Shown here piece after piece: positions 1 to 7,989 of a DNA stretch of 64,000 bases (the stretch's first letter is position 1; every line of letters starts with the position of its first letter). The DNA lies in the NCBI GenBank assembly GCA_034090045.1, contig JAXDTI010000003.1:62001-126000 (forward strand). The letters are read 5' to 3'. Under the pieces are notes generated by a model. The model was given only the letters and a program-made list of their open reading frames with translations. It had not been told where the DNA came from and ran no database searches. The translations under genes and the position numbers were made by a program. The stretch is from JAXDTI01 sp034090045. GTDB lineage: Bacteria > Actinomycetota > Actinomycetes > Actinomycetales > Actinomycetaceae.

Positions 1-825
1 GGAGTCTGTGAGCTCAAAAGGCAGTTGAGAACGCAGCTGAGAGGCAAAAACCGTGTCGAACAGAGCCGGTGACGGACGCAGACGAGAACGCAACCTCACT
101 TGAGCGAGTGCGCACTGCAGATAAAACGCCTCCTCCACCTGGAAACGCCGACGCGCCACCCAACCATCTTCGGCACGTGCCGGAGCATGAGCATCTCGGA
201 AAGCCTGCAGACGACTCGGTAAACCGGCAGCCAGCTGCGGCGGCAGAGACTCCGGTAAATCAGCATCAGAGAGGGTGTCCAAGACCGTATCAACCGCACG
301 CTGGGTACGCCAACTGGGCAGTGCCTTTGAAGCCGGATAGACACGCAAAGGCGGATGCCCCCCTCGCGCAGACACGTCAGTAACTGAAGCGGAAACCTCC
401 TGCGGATCCTCAGAAATCACCTCGTAATTCGGGTGCGCAAACTGCCATTTACCGCGAAAACGCTCAACCTTTCCAGAAACCCAGACGAGCCTGCCGGGCA
501 CTAGCTTCTCCTGGTGAGAAATAAGCATATAGGGGTTCTTAGCAAAAAAAGTAGCGCTAGCGTTCATCGAACCATCAGAAAAACGAACCTGGAGAATCCA
601 CATACGCGACCGAGTCTGACGTTTCTGAACATCTAAAACCCGCATCACAACCGACTGAACCTGCCCCTCAACCAGCTCCGCAACGCCGGTCAGCTCGCCC
701 CACTCCTGGTAGCGACGCGGCAACAAATAGAGTAAATCCCACACTGTTTCGGCACCCATACGCGACAGAGCCGCAGCGGTTTTTGTCCCCACCACAGCCG
801 ACAACGCCCGGTCGAGAAAACCCAT
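1..825 (-). CDS. recG: ATP-dependent DNA helicase RecG, N-terminal part (3' end outside window)
   Basis: RecG remodels stalled replication forks and branched DNA. Only the first 275 codons are here; the frame stays open to the left edge, so the helicase domains lie outside. The translation starts MGFLDRALSAVVG and has the RecG wedge/OB pattern: a short helix-hairpin segment (TKTAAALSRMGAETVWDLL), the LLPRRYQEWGEL motif, then an OB-fold with VRFSDGSMNASATFFAKNPY and a RFRGKWQFAHPNYE stretch. The ATG lies 4 nt after the stop of the FakA-like gene, so the two are probably cotranscribed. Identification rests on family recall of the wedge domain and on the actinobacterial recG–DAK–rpmB order. Confidence 0.9.
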   Translation of the reverse strand, partial: MGFLDRALSAVVGTKTAAALSRMGAETVWDLLYLLPRRYQEWGELTGVAELVEGQVQSVVMRVLDVQKRQTRSRMWILQVRFSDGSMNASATFFAKNPYMLISHQEKLVPGRLVWVSGKVERFRGKWQFAHPNYEVISEDPQEVSASVTDVSARGGHPPLRVYPASKALPSWRTQRAVDTVLDTLSDADLPESLPPQLAAGLPSRLQAFRDAHAPARAEDGWVARRRFQVEEAFYLQCALAQVRLRSRLRPSPALFDTVFASQLRSQLPFELTDS

Positions 826-829
826 GGTT

Positions 830-2371
830 TCAGCCCTCGACTGCAATCTCGGTACCAGCGGGCTGCTGACCCTGAATCATCTCCAAGCGAATATGGGGAG
901 CATGAGTCATGATCTGTTGAGACAAGAGTGCGGCAGCAGCAGGGTCAAAGTCCCGGGAAACCAAAACCTGAACCGAAGCATCCGAACCGGTCACGACCCC
1001 CTCTACCAGCTGCGCGGCCTGGGCAGCAGAATCCACCGTAACCACACGCAAACCCTCGATAGCGCCCAAACCACGCATCCGCTGCAACTGTGCCAACTCC
1101 GAAGCATCCATACCGCTGGAAACAACCTGGCAGCACTCCCTAGCTACCGCCCGCACCTGCATATTCGTTGAAGTCGCGGCCACAACCACACTCACACCGA
1201 ACTGCTCAGCCAGGCGGGCACAGTCATGGGCACGTGCCGCAACCACCGGCGAAGAAGGCGCAAGCACGACACATTCGGCACCAAAAGACCGCACCAAATC
1301 CAACAAATCCGGCATTTTACGGTTACGGAGTAACAAAACCGCGGCACCAAAACCAGCAATTTCCTCCACCAGACCCGGAGCGTCAGTAACCGCCAAAACC
1401 AGCGGATGTATTGGACCGGAAGAACGACGCACAAAGTTATCGAGACGCACCACCACGCCGCCAGGCTCCTGCGCCGGCGTTAGCTCCGGCAACGAATCCA
1501 ACCGCACCAGAACATACTCTGCATATTCCGGGATGGTGGCCAGCGGCGCAGAAGTGCGAGCAACCACCGTATAGTTCGCGTAACCAAACATATCTTCGCG
1601 ACCCATAATCGCTGCCTGCAACCTTTGAGACTCATATTCGGCACGCAACTGCGCGACCTGTGCCCGAGAAGCCTGGTAGCTGAAACAAACCTGGTAACGT
1701 TCACCAATCCGGCGAGCCCGCGGAGGATATTGAGACACCAAATCCGTGAGCATTTCCCCAGAAATACGGGTCGCATTATTGTCAGGGTTATAAGTATCCG
1801 CCAGCGCCGCAAAAATGATGAGTAACACCCCGGCACGCGCGTCACAGCGCCCCTCGTTCGCATCCGCCGCATCCACGAGCGCCTGTTGCGCGGCAATCCA
1901 GACACGAGTCGCAATATCGGCGTAATCCAGTTTCTCGACCTTTTCCGCAGCCGCCGCAGCCGCCGCTTCTAACAGCGGCATCACCATCGGAGGCTGACGC
2001 AAATAGGTCGCCTGCGTCTCGATATTCGAATTCCGTAAAGCCTCCAACATTCGAGCCAGATCTACCGGCCGCACCACATCCGAAGACAACTCCGAATGCA
2101 TATCGCTGAACACCTGGGCGATAAAAAGCGAAACAAAAGAATACGTTCGGTCAGTCGCGGAATCCGCAACCGTATCCAGACACCACACCACGTCAGCATC
2201 CCGAGGCAGATGCCCCAAAGCATCGTTAATGTTTTCCAACACCAACACGGCATTCGTACCACTGTAGTGATCCAGGCCGGAACGCTCATCCAGCTGATCC
2301 AGAACCGTCGAGAGTGACGAGAGCGAAGCGAGCGTGGAACGCATCCACTCACGTACCGTCTCAGCGCGCAC
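830..2371 (-). CDS. DAK2/DhaL-domain protein of the FakA (fatty acid kinase) family, degenerate active site
   Basis: FakA proteins phosphorylate FakB-bound fatty acids with a DhaL kinase domain, a central domain and a C-terminal EDD-like domain. This 513-residue protein has the family layout and the usual C-terminal signature (IQGQQPAGTEIAVE). The metal-binding motif, normally DGDTGTNM, reads DHYSGTNA (residues 34-41), losing the second Asp, and the GNSG loop appears as RNSN, so kinase activity is doubtful. A GTG start at 2371 is chosen because a perfect AGGAGG (2378-2383) sits 6 nt upstream; a TTG at 2386 would put that site inside the gene. It lies between recG and rpmB as in many Actinobacteria. 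Confidence 0.85.
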   Translation of the reverse strand: MRAETVREWMRSTLASLSSLSTVLDQLDERSGLDHYSGTNAVLVLENINDALGHLPRDADVVWCLDTVADSATDRTYSFVSLFIAQVFSDMHSELSSDVVRPVDLARMLEALRNSNIETQATYLRQPPMVMPLLEAAAAAAAEKVEKLDYADIATRVWIAAQQALVDAADANEGRCDARAGVLLIIFAALADTYNPDNNATRISGEMLTDLVSQYPPRARRIGERYQVCFSYQASRAQVAQLRAEYESQRLQAAIMGREDMFGYANYTVVARTSAPLATIPEYAEYVLVRLDSLPELTPAQEPGGVVVRLDNFVRRSSGPIHPLVLAVTDAPGLVEEIAGFGAAVLLLRNRKMPDLLDLVRSFGAECVVLAPSSPVVAARAHDCARLAEQFGVSVVVAATSTNMQVRAVARECCQVVSSGMDASELAQLQRMRGLGAIEGLRVVTVDSAAQAAQLVEGVVTGSDASVQVLVSRDFDPAAAALLSQQIMTHAPHIRLEMIQGQQPAGTEIAVEG

Positions 2372-2521
2372 CCGAACCCTCCTCAAATAGCCGGTACCTC
2401 AAGTGTAAACGTCATCACTATCATTGTCGGCTCTATGCGCTGAGTTGCCACCCGAACCGAAATTCGGTTAATCTGGACAGGTTGCAAGTTTACTGAGAAT
2501 CGGTTTGCAAAAGGAGCTATT

Positions 2522-2707
2522 ATGGCTGCCACCTGTGATATTTGCGGTAAAGGCCCCGGATTCGGCAAGAGCGTGTCCCACTCGCACCGGCGCACCAACC
2601 GGCGTTGGAATCCGAACATCCAGCGCGTCCGCGCCGTGGTGAATGGCACCCCGAAACGCCTCAATGTTTGCACCACCTGCATCAAGAGCAATCGGGTGCC
2701 CCGCTGA
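2522..2707 (+). CDS. rpmB: 50S ribosomal protein L28, zinc-binding (C+) form
   Basis: Structural protein of the large ribosomal subunit, 61 residues, normal length. It has two Cys pairs (CDIC near the N-terminus and CTTC near the C-terminus), the zinc ribbon of the C+ type, and the typical SHSHRRTNRRWNPNIQ core. AAGGAG precedes the ATG at normal spacing. The gene is divergent from the FakA-like gene and convergent with the RNA methyltransferase, with a hairpin in between. Confidence 0.97.
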   Translation: MAATCDICGKGPGFGKSVSHSHRRTNRRWNPNIQRVRAVVNGTPKRLNVCTTCIKSNRVPR

Positions 2708-2710
2708 AAA

Positions 2711-2754
2711 AAACTTCAAGGTGAAGGCCGGCAGCAACAACTGTCGGCCTTCAC
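2711..2754. terminator. Bidirectional terminator between rpmB and the RNA methyltransferase
   Basis: A 14-bp stem (2721-2734 with 2741-2754, one G-U pair) closes a CAACAA loop. Read leftward, the hairpin is followed by a run of seven T (A-run at 2706-2713 on the + strand), ideal for the leftward methyltransferase. For rpmB the stem follows the stop without a T-run. Confidence 0.75.
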
Positions 2755-2777
2755 TGTATCTCGGTCGCTATCCAGCC

Positions 2778-3572
2778 CTAGGCGCCGCCACGGGCGGCAG
2801 CACCCTCATAGAGACAGATAGCAGCGGCAGCAGCAACATTTAAGGACTCGGCGCGACCGTTCATCTCGATACGAACCACCTCGTCACACGCCTGCAACTC
2901 AGCATCGGTTAAGCCTCGCGCCTCATTACCAAAAACCCAGGCCATCGGGCCGGCCAAAACAGTTTGCGACAGCGGTCGCGAAGACGCAGATAAACCAGTT
3001 CCCACAACCCGCATCTGGCGAGCATGAGCCTGGGCGACCGCATCATCGAACTCGATATCGGAAATAATCGGCAGATGAAACACCGAACCAGCGGAAGCAC
3101 GAATCACTTTCGGCCCAAAAGGATCAGCACCGTTAGGACCAACTAAAACCGCCTCGGCACCGAAAGCATCAGCCAAGCGAATCAGGGTGCCGAGATTCCC
3201 CGGGTCCTGGGTGCGCGGCAAGATGACCGCGAGCGCGGCGGCACCCGGTAGCTTGCTGGCCGGGGTTACCTCTAAAACTGCGAGCACCCCCTGGGCGGAG
3301 ACCGTAATCGACTCACTTACCTTTGAAGTCATCAGATAGGTGTCATGGTTCGCTGTCGCCAATTGGACAATCTCTGGATGTTTAGAACGTACCGAATCCT
3401 CTATGAATACCTCACGAACCAACTCTGGGCGGTTCCGCAGTAACTCCAGCACCGCCTGGGGCCCTTCAGCGCGAGTCAACCCGACCTTTTTCCGATACTG
3501 TCTGCCTGCCAGCCGGGTTGCCCTGCGAACCCGTTTAGCGTTCCGGTCAGCGAGAACATCATTCTTTGACAC
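2778..3572 (-). CDS. SpoU/TrmH-family RNA 2'-O-methyltransferase
   Basis: A SAM-dependent RNA ribose methyltransferase of the SPOUT class. The 264-residue protein has an N-terminal substrate-binding region and the three SpoU motifs in order: DPGNLGTLIRLADAFG, WVFGNEARGL and EMNGRAESLNVAAAAAICLYE-like, the last carrying the knot Ser-Leu-Asn. It starts at GTG with AGGAG 7 nt upstream. It sits just downstream of rplT, its usual place in Actinobacteria (rplT–rRNA methyltransferase, often before pheS). The exact rRNA or tRNA target cannot be read from sequence. Confidence 0.92.
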   Translation of the reverse strand: MSKNDVLADRNAKRVRRATRLAGRQYRKKVGLTRAEGPQAVLELLRNRPELVREVFIEDSVRSKHPEIVQLATANHDTYLMTSKVSESITVSAQGVLAVLEVTPASKLPGAAALAVILPRTQDPGNLGTLIRLADAFGAEAVLVGPNGADPFGPKVIRASAGSVFHLPIISDIEFDDAVAQAHARQMRVVGTGLSASSRPLSQTVLAGPMAWVFGNEARGLTDAELQACDEVVRIEMNGRAESLNVAAAAAICLYEGAAARGGA

Positions 3573-3623
3573 GGTTGCTCTCCTATCCCCTCATCGGGAT
3601 TGCTTGAAATCCTATTGTATGTG

Positions 3624-3679
3624 AAAGAAGCCCCCACAGTGGAAAGCTAACACACAGTTAACAAACCCGCTGTGGGGGC
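3624..3679 (-). terminator. Terminator of the infC-rpmI-rplT operon
   Basis: A 10-bp GC-rich stem (3630-3639 with 3670-3679; GCCCCCACAG/CTGTGGGGGC) encloses a 30-nt loop and, read leftward, is followed by TTCTTT. It lies 17 nt after the rplT stop. Confidence 0.7.
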
Positions 3680-3696
3680 ATTCGTCAAAGGAAACC

Positions 3697-4077
3697 TCAG
3701 GCAACCGGAGCGTTAACATCCTCCGGGAGAGCCTTACGCGCAACCTCGACGAGCTTCACGAAAGCGGCATTGTCGTTGACCGCCAGTTCAGCGAGCATCC
3801 GCCGGTCAATCTCGACCTCGGCGAGCTTCAAACCCTGCATGAAACGGTTATAGGTCATGCCCTCGGCACGAGCTGCTGCGTTGATGCGCTGAATCCACAG
3901 TTTACGGAAGTCATTCTTGCGTTTGCGGCGGTCGTTGAAGGAATAGACACCCGAATGGAGCACCTGCTCCTTTGCCTTGCGATACAGGCGCGAACGCTGC
4001 CCGCGATAACCGGAAGCCTGCTCAAGAATAGCGCGACGCTTCTTCTTGGCATTTACAGAACGCTTTACCCTGGCCAT
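3697..4077 (-). CDS. rplT: 50S ribosomal protein L20
   Basis: Binds 23S rRNA early in large-subunit assembly; in several bacteria it also represses its own operon. The 126 residues begin MARVKRSVNAKKKRRAILE and contain the conserved GYRGQRSRLYRKAKEQV and RRKRKNDFRKLWIQRINAA blocks. The gene is 13 nt downstream of rpmI and last in the infC-rpmI-rplT operon. Confidence 0.98.
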   Translation of the reverse strand: MARVKRSVNAKKKRRAILEQASGYRGQRSRLYRKAKEQVLHSGVYSFNDRRKRKNDFRKLWIQRINAAARAEGMTYNRFMQGLKLAEVEIDRRMLAELAVNDNAAFVKLVEVARKALPEDVNAPVA

Positions 4078-4090
4078 TTGTTAAACTCCT

Positions 4091-4285
4091 TTACTTTCCG
4101 AGCAGCTTCTCGACACGTTTAGCATCGGCCTTCGCCACCACCTGGTCGCGACCCAAACGACGGGTCAACCGTGAGGACTTGTGTTCCAGCAGGTGGCGTT
4201 TGCCAGCCTGCTCCCGCATAATCTTTCCGCTGCCGGTCTTGCGGAAACGCTTCTTCGTACCGGAATGAGTTTTCATCTTCGGCAT
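4091..4285 (-). CDS. rpmI: 50S ribosomal protein L35
   Basis: Small basic ribosomal protein, 64 residues, with the standard MPKMKTHSGTKKRFRKTGSG start and the HLLEHKSSRLTRRL motif. It is the middle gene of the infC-rpmI-rplT operon, 58 nt after infC and 13 nt before rplT. Confidence 0.98.
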   Translation of the reverse strand: MPKMKTHSGTKKRFRKTGSGKIMREQAGKRHLLEHKSSRLTRRLGRDQVVAKADAKRVEKLLGK

Positions 4286-4343
4286 TGTACTTTATCCTTT
4301 TCCTTCATCCTCCCCACGAACCTTTAGATCCGGGGGTCAAACC

Positions 4344-4982
4344 TTACTTTTCGGTCTTTTCGGCTTCAGCTGCACGTTGAGCTTTTCGGGCATCCTTCAG
4401 CTGCTGGCGGTTCTGCTTCGCGGGACGCTCCCCCTCACGTTGGCGGCGCTGCTCCGACTTCGTGTGCTGCTTCTTCTTCGTGGGAGCTAACACCATAGTC
4501 ATATTTCGGCCATCCTGCTTCGGCATCGATTCGACAATCGCGGCCTCAGCAACATCGGTAGCGACACGCTCCAGCAGCTTTACACCAGCCTCCGGGCGAG
4601 ACTGCTCCCGCCCGCGAAACATTATCATGACCTTAACCTTGTCTCCACCATCGAGGAAACGCAGAACATGACCGAGCTTCGTCCGATAGTCGTGGTCATC
4701 AATCTTGAGACGGAAACGAATCTCCTTGAGCTGCGAATTTGCCTGGTTACGGCGGGCGTTACGGGCTTTCTGCGCAGCCTCGTATTTGAACTTGCCGTAA
4801 TCCATCAGCTTCGCGACCGGCGGATTCGCATTCGGGGCGACCTCCACCAAGTCCAGACCGGACTCCTGCGCGAGCAGCAGCGCCTTCTCGACGGCGATAA
4901 CTCCGACCTGCTCACCGGAGGGTCCCACCAAACGGACCTCCGGAACACGGATGCGTTCATTGACGCGCACTTCAGTAGTGAT
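4344..4982 (-). CDS. infC: Translation initiation factor IF-3 with probable ATC start
   Basis: IF-3 keeps ribosomal subunits apart and checks the start codon and initiator tRNA. The 212-residue protein has the N-domain (VNERIRVPEVRLVGPSGEQ, LMDYGKFKYE) and C-domain (KEIRFRLKIDDHDYRTKL, VMIMFRGRE), plus a Lys/Arg/Gln-rich tail. No ATG is suitably placed. GAGGAG (4988-4993) is 5 nt upstream of an in-frame ATC at 4982, giving (M)TTEVRVNERIR, which matches the length of actinobacterial IF-3; the in-frame GTG at 4970 is 17 nt from that site. A rare start fits the known discrimination of IF-3 against such codons, which permits autoregulation. Confidence 0.95.
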   Translation of the reverse strand: MTTEVRVNERIRVPEVRLVGPSGEQVGVIAVEKALLLAQESGLDLVEVAPNANPPVAKLMDYGKFKYEAAQKARNARRNQANSQLKEIRFRLKIDDHDYRTKLGHVLRFLDGGDKVKVMIMFRGREQSRPEAGVKLLERVATDVAEAAIVESMPKQDGRNMTMVLAPTKKKQHTKSEQRRQREGERPAKQNRQQLKDARKAQRAAEAEKTEK

Positions 4983-5024
4983 TATGGCTCCTCACGTAGG
5001 GTTTCAGGGGCGAGCCACGAAACG

Positions 5025-5125
5025 AAAAACCCCCGCTGCGGAGATTCAATCGAATCGCACGCGCGCGGAGGCTCACCTCGGAACCCGACACCCGTAGGCG
5101 TCCAGGTGGGAGACAAAATCTCCGC
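5025..5125 (-). promoter_or_regulatory. infC leader with candidate attenuator and antiterminator
   Basis: Read leftward, a short hairpin CTCCG-CAG-CGGGG (complement of 5031-5043) is followed by GTTTTT (5025-5030), an intrinsic-terminator shape. Its 5' arm lies in AATCTCCGC (complement of 5038-5046), which is perfectly complementary over 9 nt to GCGGAGATT earlier in the same leader (complement of 5117-5125). The two pairings exclude each other. infC leaders are known regulatory sites in other bacteria; this particular switch is inferred from base pairing only. Confidence 0.5.
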
Positions 5126-5158
5126 TTGCGTACCGGTTTCCCGGTCGGTTCGCTCTCT

Positions 5159-5187
5159 AGGATAGCAGGTGCGCGGCAGGCAACCAA
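5159..5187 (-). promoter_or_regulatory. Promoter for the infC operon
   Basis: Leftward -35 TTGGTT (complement of 5182-5187), 17-bp spacer, -10 TATCCT (complement of 5159-5164). The start would be near 5152, giving a leader of about 170 nt before infC. Confidence 0.5.
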
Positions 5188-5607
5188 AAGCGAGTTAGCG
5201 AACCGGCAGCACTCATGTAGAAACCTGCCGCCGCGGAAGCTGACGCCATCACCGGAAACATCAGACCCTAAAGCCGAACCGGAATTAGAACCGGAACACA
5301 GCGACCATAACCCCCGATTCCACTGTTCATTCCAGCTCTCCCAAGTTTCTCCCGAAGACCCCAGACCGAACTCCAGGCGTAGCACCTGGGAAACTTCAAC
5401 ACTTGACTCCTCGCGCACAGATATGAAACGCTGCCGAATAACTACTCGCATCGAGTTTGTGAAACGCGTTCCAGGGAAAGCGTCAAAGCCAGTGTTGCCA
5501 CATAAACCTCCTCGCCTGGAAAACCACACCGGTCGCTTCGAATCTAGCCGCAGGTGCATGTAAGCACGGATTGGAGCACAATTGAGGCAGAAGGAAGGAC
5601 AGAAGAA
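5188..5607. other. 420-bp intergenic region without recognisable gene
   Basis: Divergent space between the infC promoter and the acyl-CoA dehydrogenase homologue. Open frames cross it on both strands, but their translations show no family motif and look compositionally random. It should hold the promoter of the rightward gene; no -10/-35 pair stands out. Confidence 0.5.
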
Positions 5608-6756
5608 ATGTATGAACGCGAAAACACTCTTATCTCGGAAACAGTACTGGAAAAAATCGCTTCCCACGCGGTTAGACACGATAACGAAAACACCTTTCCC
5701 CATGACGACTTCGAACTGCTGAGTGAAAACGGCTATTTCAAAGCACTAGTGCCCCTGGAATTCGGTGGTCAAGGCGCCACCATCAGTGAAGTAGCGCGGG
5801 CACAAACCGAACTCGCGATGGCGGCACCCGCAACTGCACTAGCCATCAATATGCACCAGATAATCGTGGCGTTGGGCCGACACCTGGTGCGTTCGGGACG
5901 AAACGAAGGCGAACAAATCCTGCGTGGTGCAGTAGCGGGTGAAATATACGGATTCGGAATCTCCGAACCCGGCAACGACCTGGTGCTATTCGGATCCATC
6001 ACCGATGCCAAGCCTGCTGACAAGGGCGGATATCGGTTCAGCGGAACCAAAATTTTTACCTCCATGGGGCCGGCGTGGACAAAACTGCTCACCTTTGGTA
6101 GAGACAGCAGTAATCGAGACAATATCCACAATGTTTTTGCAATCATCGATCGGGATCCTGAACATATCGAAATTAAGGAAGACTGGGATACCCTCGGGAT
6201 GCGAGCAACCCAGTCATTTACCACCGTGCTCAACGAAGCATACGCTCGCCCCGACCAGATACTCGGACACGTGCCCAGCGGGCCGAGCGGAGACCCGGTA
6301 GTGTTCGGTATTTTTGCTTACTTTGAGCTGCTGCTCGCCGCGACCTATAGCGGAATCGGGTTGCGCGCCATCGAGGTGGCGGTTGACACTGTTAAACGTC
6401 GCAACTCTGTGAAAAACAACTCAGCGTATGCGACCGACCCGGATATTCGTTGGCGAATAGCCAATGGCGCAATCGTAATGAATAGTGTGCTTGCTGAACT
6501 GCGCGACGTTGCCGGGGACCTGGAGGCGGGCGTGAATCGTGGCGCAAAGTGGATGCCGCAACTCTCGGCACTGAAAAACCACGCCACCGAGGCTGCAAGA
6601 ATTGCGGTAGACGAGGCTATACGCTCCGCAGGCGGGTCGAGTTACTACAACACAAACGAATTGGCGCGGCTCTATCGGGACGTGTTGGCGGGAATATTCC
6701 AACCCTCCGACCAGGAATCACTGCACGCCGCCTGGGCACATATGCTCCTGGATTGA
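5608..6756 (+). CDS. Acyl-CoA dehydrogenase-family flavoprotein
   Basis: A 382-residue FAD-binding protein of the acyl-CoA dehydrogenase superfamily: N-terminal helical domain with LVPLEFGGQGATISEVA, middle beta domain with FGISEPGND and FSGTKIFTSMGPAWTKLL, then DWDTLGMRATQSFTT, then a C-terminal helical domain ending LARLYRDVLAGIFQPSDQE. The C-terminus resembles the DszC/monooxygenase-like branch as much as true dehydrogenases, and I cannot place a catalytic Glu, so the substrate is unknown. ATG 5608 has AAGGA 8 nt upstream; an in-frame GTG at 5554 lacks a clear site. It stands alone with no beta-oxidation neighbours, and its stop is 1 nt from the tRNA-Arg gene on the other strand. Confidence 0.8.
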   Translation: MYERENTLISETVLEKIASHAVRHDNENTFPHDDFELLSENGYFKALVPLEFGGQGATISEVARAQTELAMAAPATALAINMHQIIVALGRHLVRSGRNEGEQILRGAVAGEIYGFGISEPGNDLVLFGSITDAKPADKGGYRFSGTKIFTSMGPAWTKLLTFGRDSSNRDNIHNVFAIIDRDPEHIEIKEDWDTLGMRATQSFTTVLNEAYARPDQILGHVPSGPSGDPVVFGIFAYFELLLAATYSGIGLRAIEVAVDTVKRRNSVKNNSAYATDPDIRWRIANGAIVMNSVLAELRDVAGDLEAGVNRGAKWMPQLSALKNHATEAARIAVDEAIRSAGGSSYYNTNELARLYRDVLAGIFQPSDQESLHAAWAHMLLD

Positions 6757-6757
6757 G

Positions 6758-6830
6758 CGCCCCCGACAGGAATCGAACCTGCGACCAACGGATTAGAAGT
6801 CCGATGCTCTATCCCCTGAGCTACGGGGGC
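6758..6830 (-). tRNA. tRNA-Arg (anticodon TCT)
   Basis: On the minus strand the sequence folds as a 73-nt cloverleaf: acceptor GCCCCCG/CGGGGGC, D arm with TAGCTCAGGGGATAGAGCA, anticodon loop CTTCTAA, T arm with GGTTCGAATCC. The CCA end is not encoded. Its 3' end faces the stop codon of the convergent acyl-CoA dehydrogenase gene 1 nt away. Confidence 0.97.
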
Positions 6831-6875
6831 TCGCTCTCTATATTAACCACAGCGCGAGGCTACTAGAATGACACT

Positions 6876-7475
6876 ATGGCAATAAAGAACCCGCTCGTAT
6901 GGATTGACTGCGAAATGACCGGACTCGACCTGGAAGCCGACGCGCTAGTCGAAGTGGCCGTCATCATTACTGATGACGACCTGAACCCCATCGACGAAGG
7001 CATCGACCTGATTATCAACCCCGGAGAAGCACCCCTGGAACACATGGGAAACTTCGTGCGCGAAATGCACACCAACTCCGGGCTCATAGACGAAATCCCT
7101 CACGGTCTCGACATGGAAACCGCCGAAAAACAAATCCTCGACTATATCCGTAAACGTATCCCCAAAGCAGGGCAGGCACTGCTCGCTGGAAACTCCGTAG
7201 GCACCGACAAAACATTCCTACACAAAGATATGCCACGTGTCATCGAACACCTGCACTATCGCATTATTGATGTCTCCACCGTGAAAGAACTCGCGAAACG
7301 CTGGTACCCCATCGTCTACAGGAACGCCCCCGCCAAACACGGTGGACATCGCGCCCTGGCAGACATTCGGGAATCTGTAAACGAACTGCAATACTATCGG
7401 CAGGCACTCGCGCCCGCAGGCGAGTTCGATATCGACAATTTAAAGGCGCTGGCCGCGTCCCTCGAAATAAAATAG
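6876..7475 (+). CDS. orn: Oligoribonuclease
   Basis: A 3'-5' exonuclease that degrades 2-5 nt RNA fragments and pGpG to mononucleotides. The 199-residue protein shows the DEDDh set: D11 and E13 (VWIDCEMTGLD), D111 (GNSVGTDKTFL), H158 and D163 (KHGGHRALADI). Length and C-terminal YYR motif are typical. It begins at ATG 6876; the ribosome site is weak. It lies between two tRNA genes on the opposite strand. Confidence 0.97.
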   Translation: MAIKNPLVWIDCEMTGLDLEADALVEVAVIITDDDLNPIDEGIDLIINPGEAPLEHMGNFVREMHTNSGLIDEIPHGLDMETAEKQILDYIRKRIPKAGQALLAGNSVGTDKTFLHKDMPRVIEHLHYRIIDVSTVKELAKRWYPIVYRNAPAKHGGHRALADIRESVNELQYYRQALAPAGEFDIDNLKALAASLEIK

Positions 7476-7752
7476 GGTTCTGCTCTCTGTCGCGATAACG
7501 ACTGTAGATACTATCCTCGCAGGTTGTAGCGACTGCGCCTGCACACAATGAAGACACACCGGTCGTCCATACACCCTCGCGAGATACAGACTTGCGAGGC
7601 GAACATCGGAGATTCGCACCCCGGTAGTACAAGAAGCGAGAGGGTAGGCGACCACGATTTCCAGGGATTCATATCTTTGGCGGCTCAGTTCATAAAGTTG
7701 AGAACGCTCAGTTCCTCGCAAAAAATACCCAGAGCATTGCCTTCACTAACGA
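7476..7752. other. Intergenic region with no recognised gene
   Basis: About 280 bp between orn and the tRNA-His hairpin. Frames on both strands translate to unconvincing sequence. No clear promoter, repeat or RNA gene was seen. Confidence 0.5.
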
Positions 7753-7786
7753 GCCTGAACGCGAGCGTTCGGCTCGCCGTTCAGGC
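7753..7786 (-). terminator. Hairpin downstream of tRNA-His
   Basis: A 14-bp stem with one bulged base (7753-7766 with 7772-7786, loop 7767-7771) starts 10 nt beyond the 3' end of tRNA-His. No long T-run follows on either strand, so it may act as a processing or termination hairpin. Confidence 0.5.
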
Positions 7787-7795
7787 ACTACTCTG

Positions 7796-7869
7796 GGTGG
7801 CTGACGGGGATCGAACCCGCGACCTCCTGGACCACAACCAGGTGCTCTACCTATTGAGCTACAGCCACC
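7796..7869 (-). tRNA. tRNA-His (anticodon GTG)
   Basis: Minus-strand cloverleaf: acceptor GTGGCTG/CAGCCAC, anticodon stem CCTGG with loop TTGTGGT (anticodon GTG), T arm GGTTCGATCC. An extra G at position -1 (7869) opposite discriminator C (7796) is the identity element of tRNA-His. CCA is not encoded. Confidence 0.97.
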
Positions 7870-7989
7870 ACCGTGCACCAGCCCCGCGAAAAGAGCAGAC
7901 GCAACGAAATACAACTTTAGCCGAAAGCCCCACGCAAGCACAATTACCGCACCATCGGGAACCTTGAAAGCAAAAAGCCCCCAAGCGAA

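Noticed and set aside
2411..2440. AATGATAG-containing stretch before rpmB as a Zur box
   Set aside because: Resembles the znuC site only in the AATGATA core, lacks a dyad, and rpmB here is the zinc-binding form that Zur would not be expected to repress.
5126..5563. 145-codon plus-strand frame upstream of the acyl-CoA dehydrogenase
   Set aside because: Basic, Pro/Ser-rich translation without motifs or ribosome site; it is antisense to the infC promoter region.
4972..5703. 243-codon minus-strand frame over the infC leader
   Set aside because: No family motif; it covers the infC promoter and leader and runs into the acyl-CoA dehydrogenase start, so it is a chance frame.
7440..7721. Minus-strand frames between orn and tRNA-His
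   Set aside because: Translations are Arg/Cys-rich with no motif and overlap orn; no ribosome site was seen.
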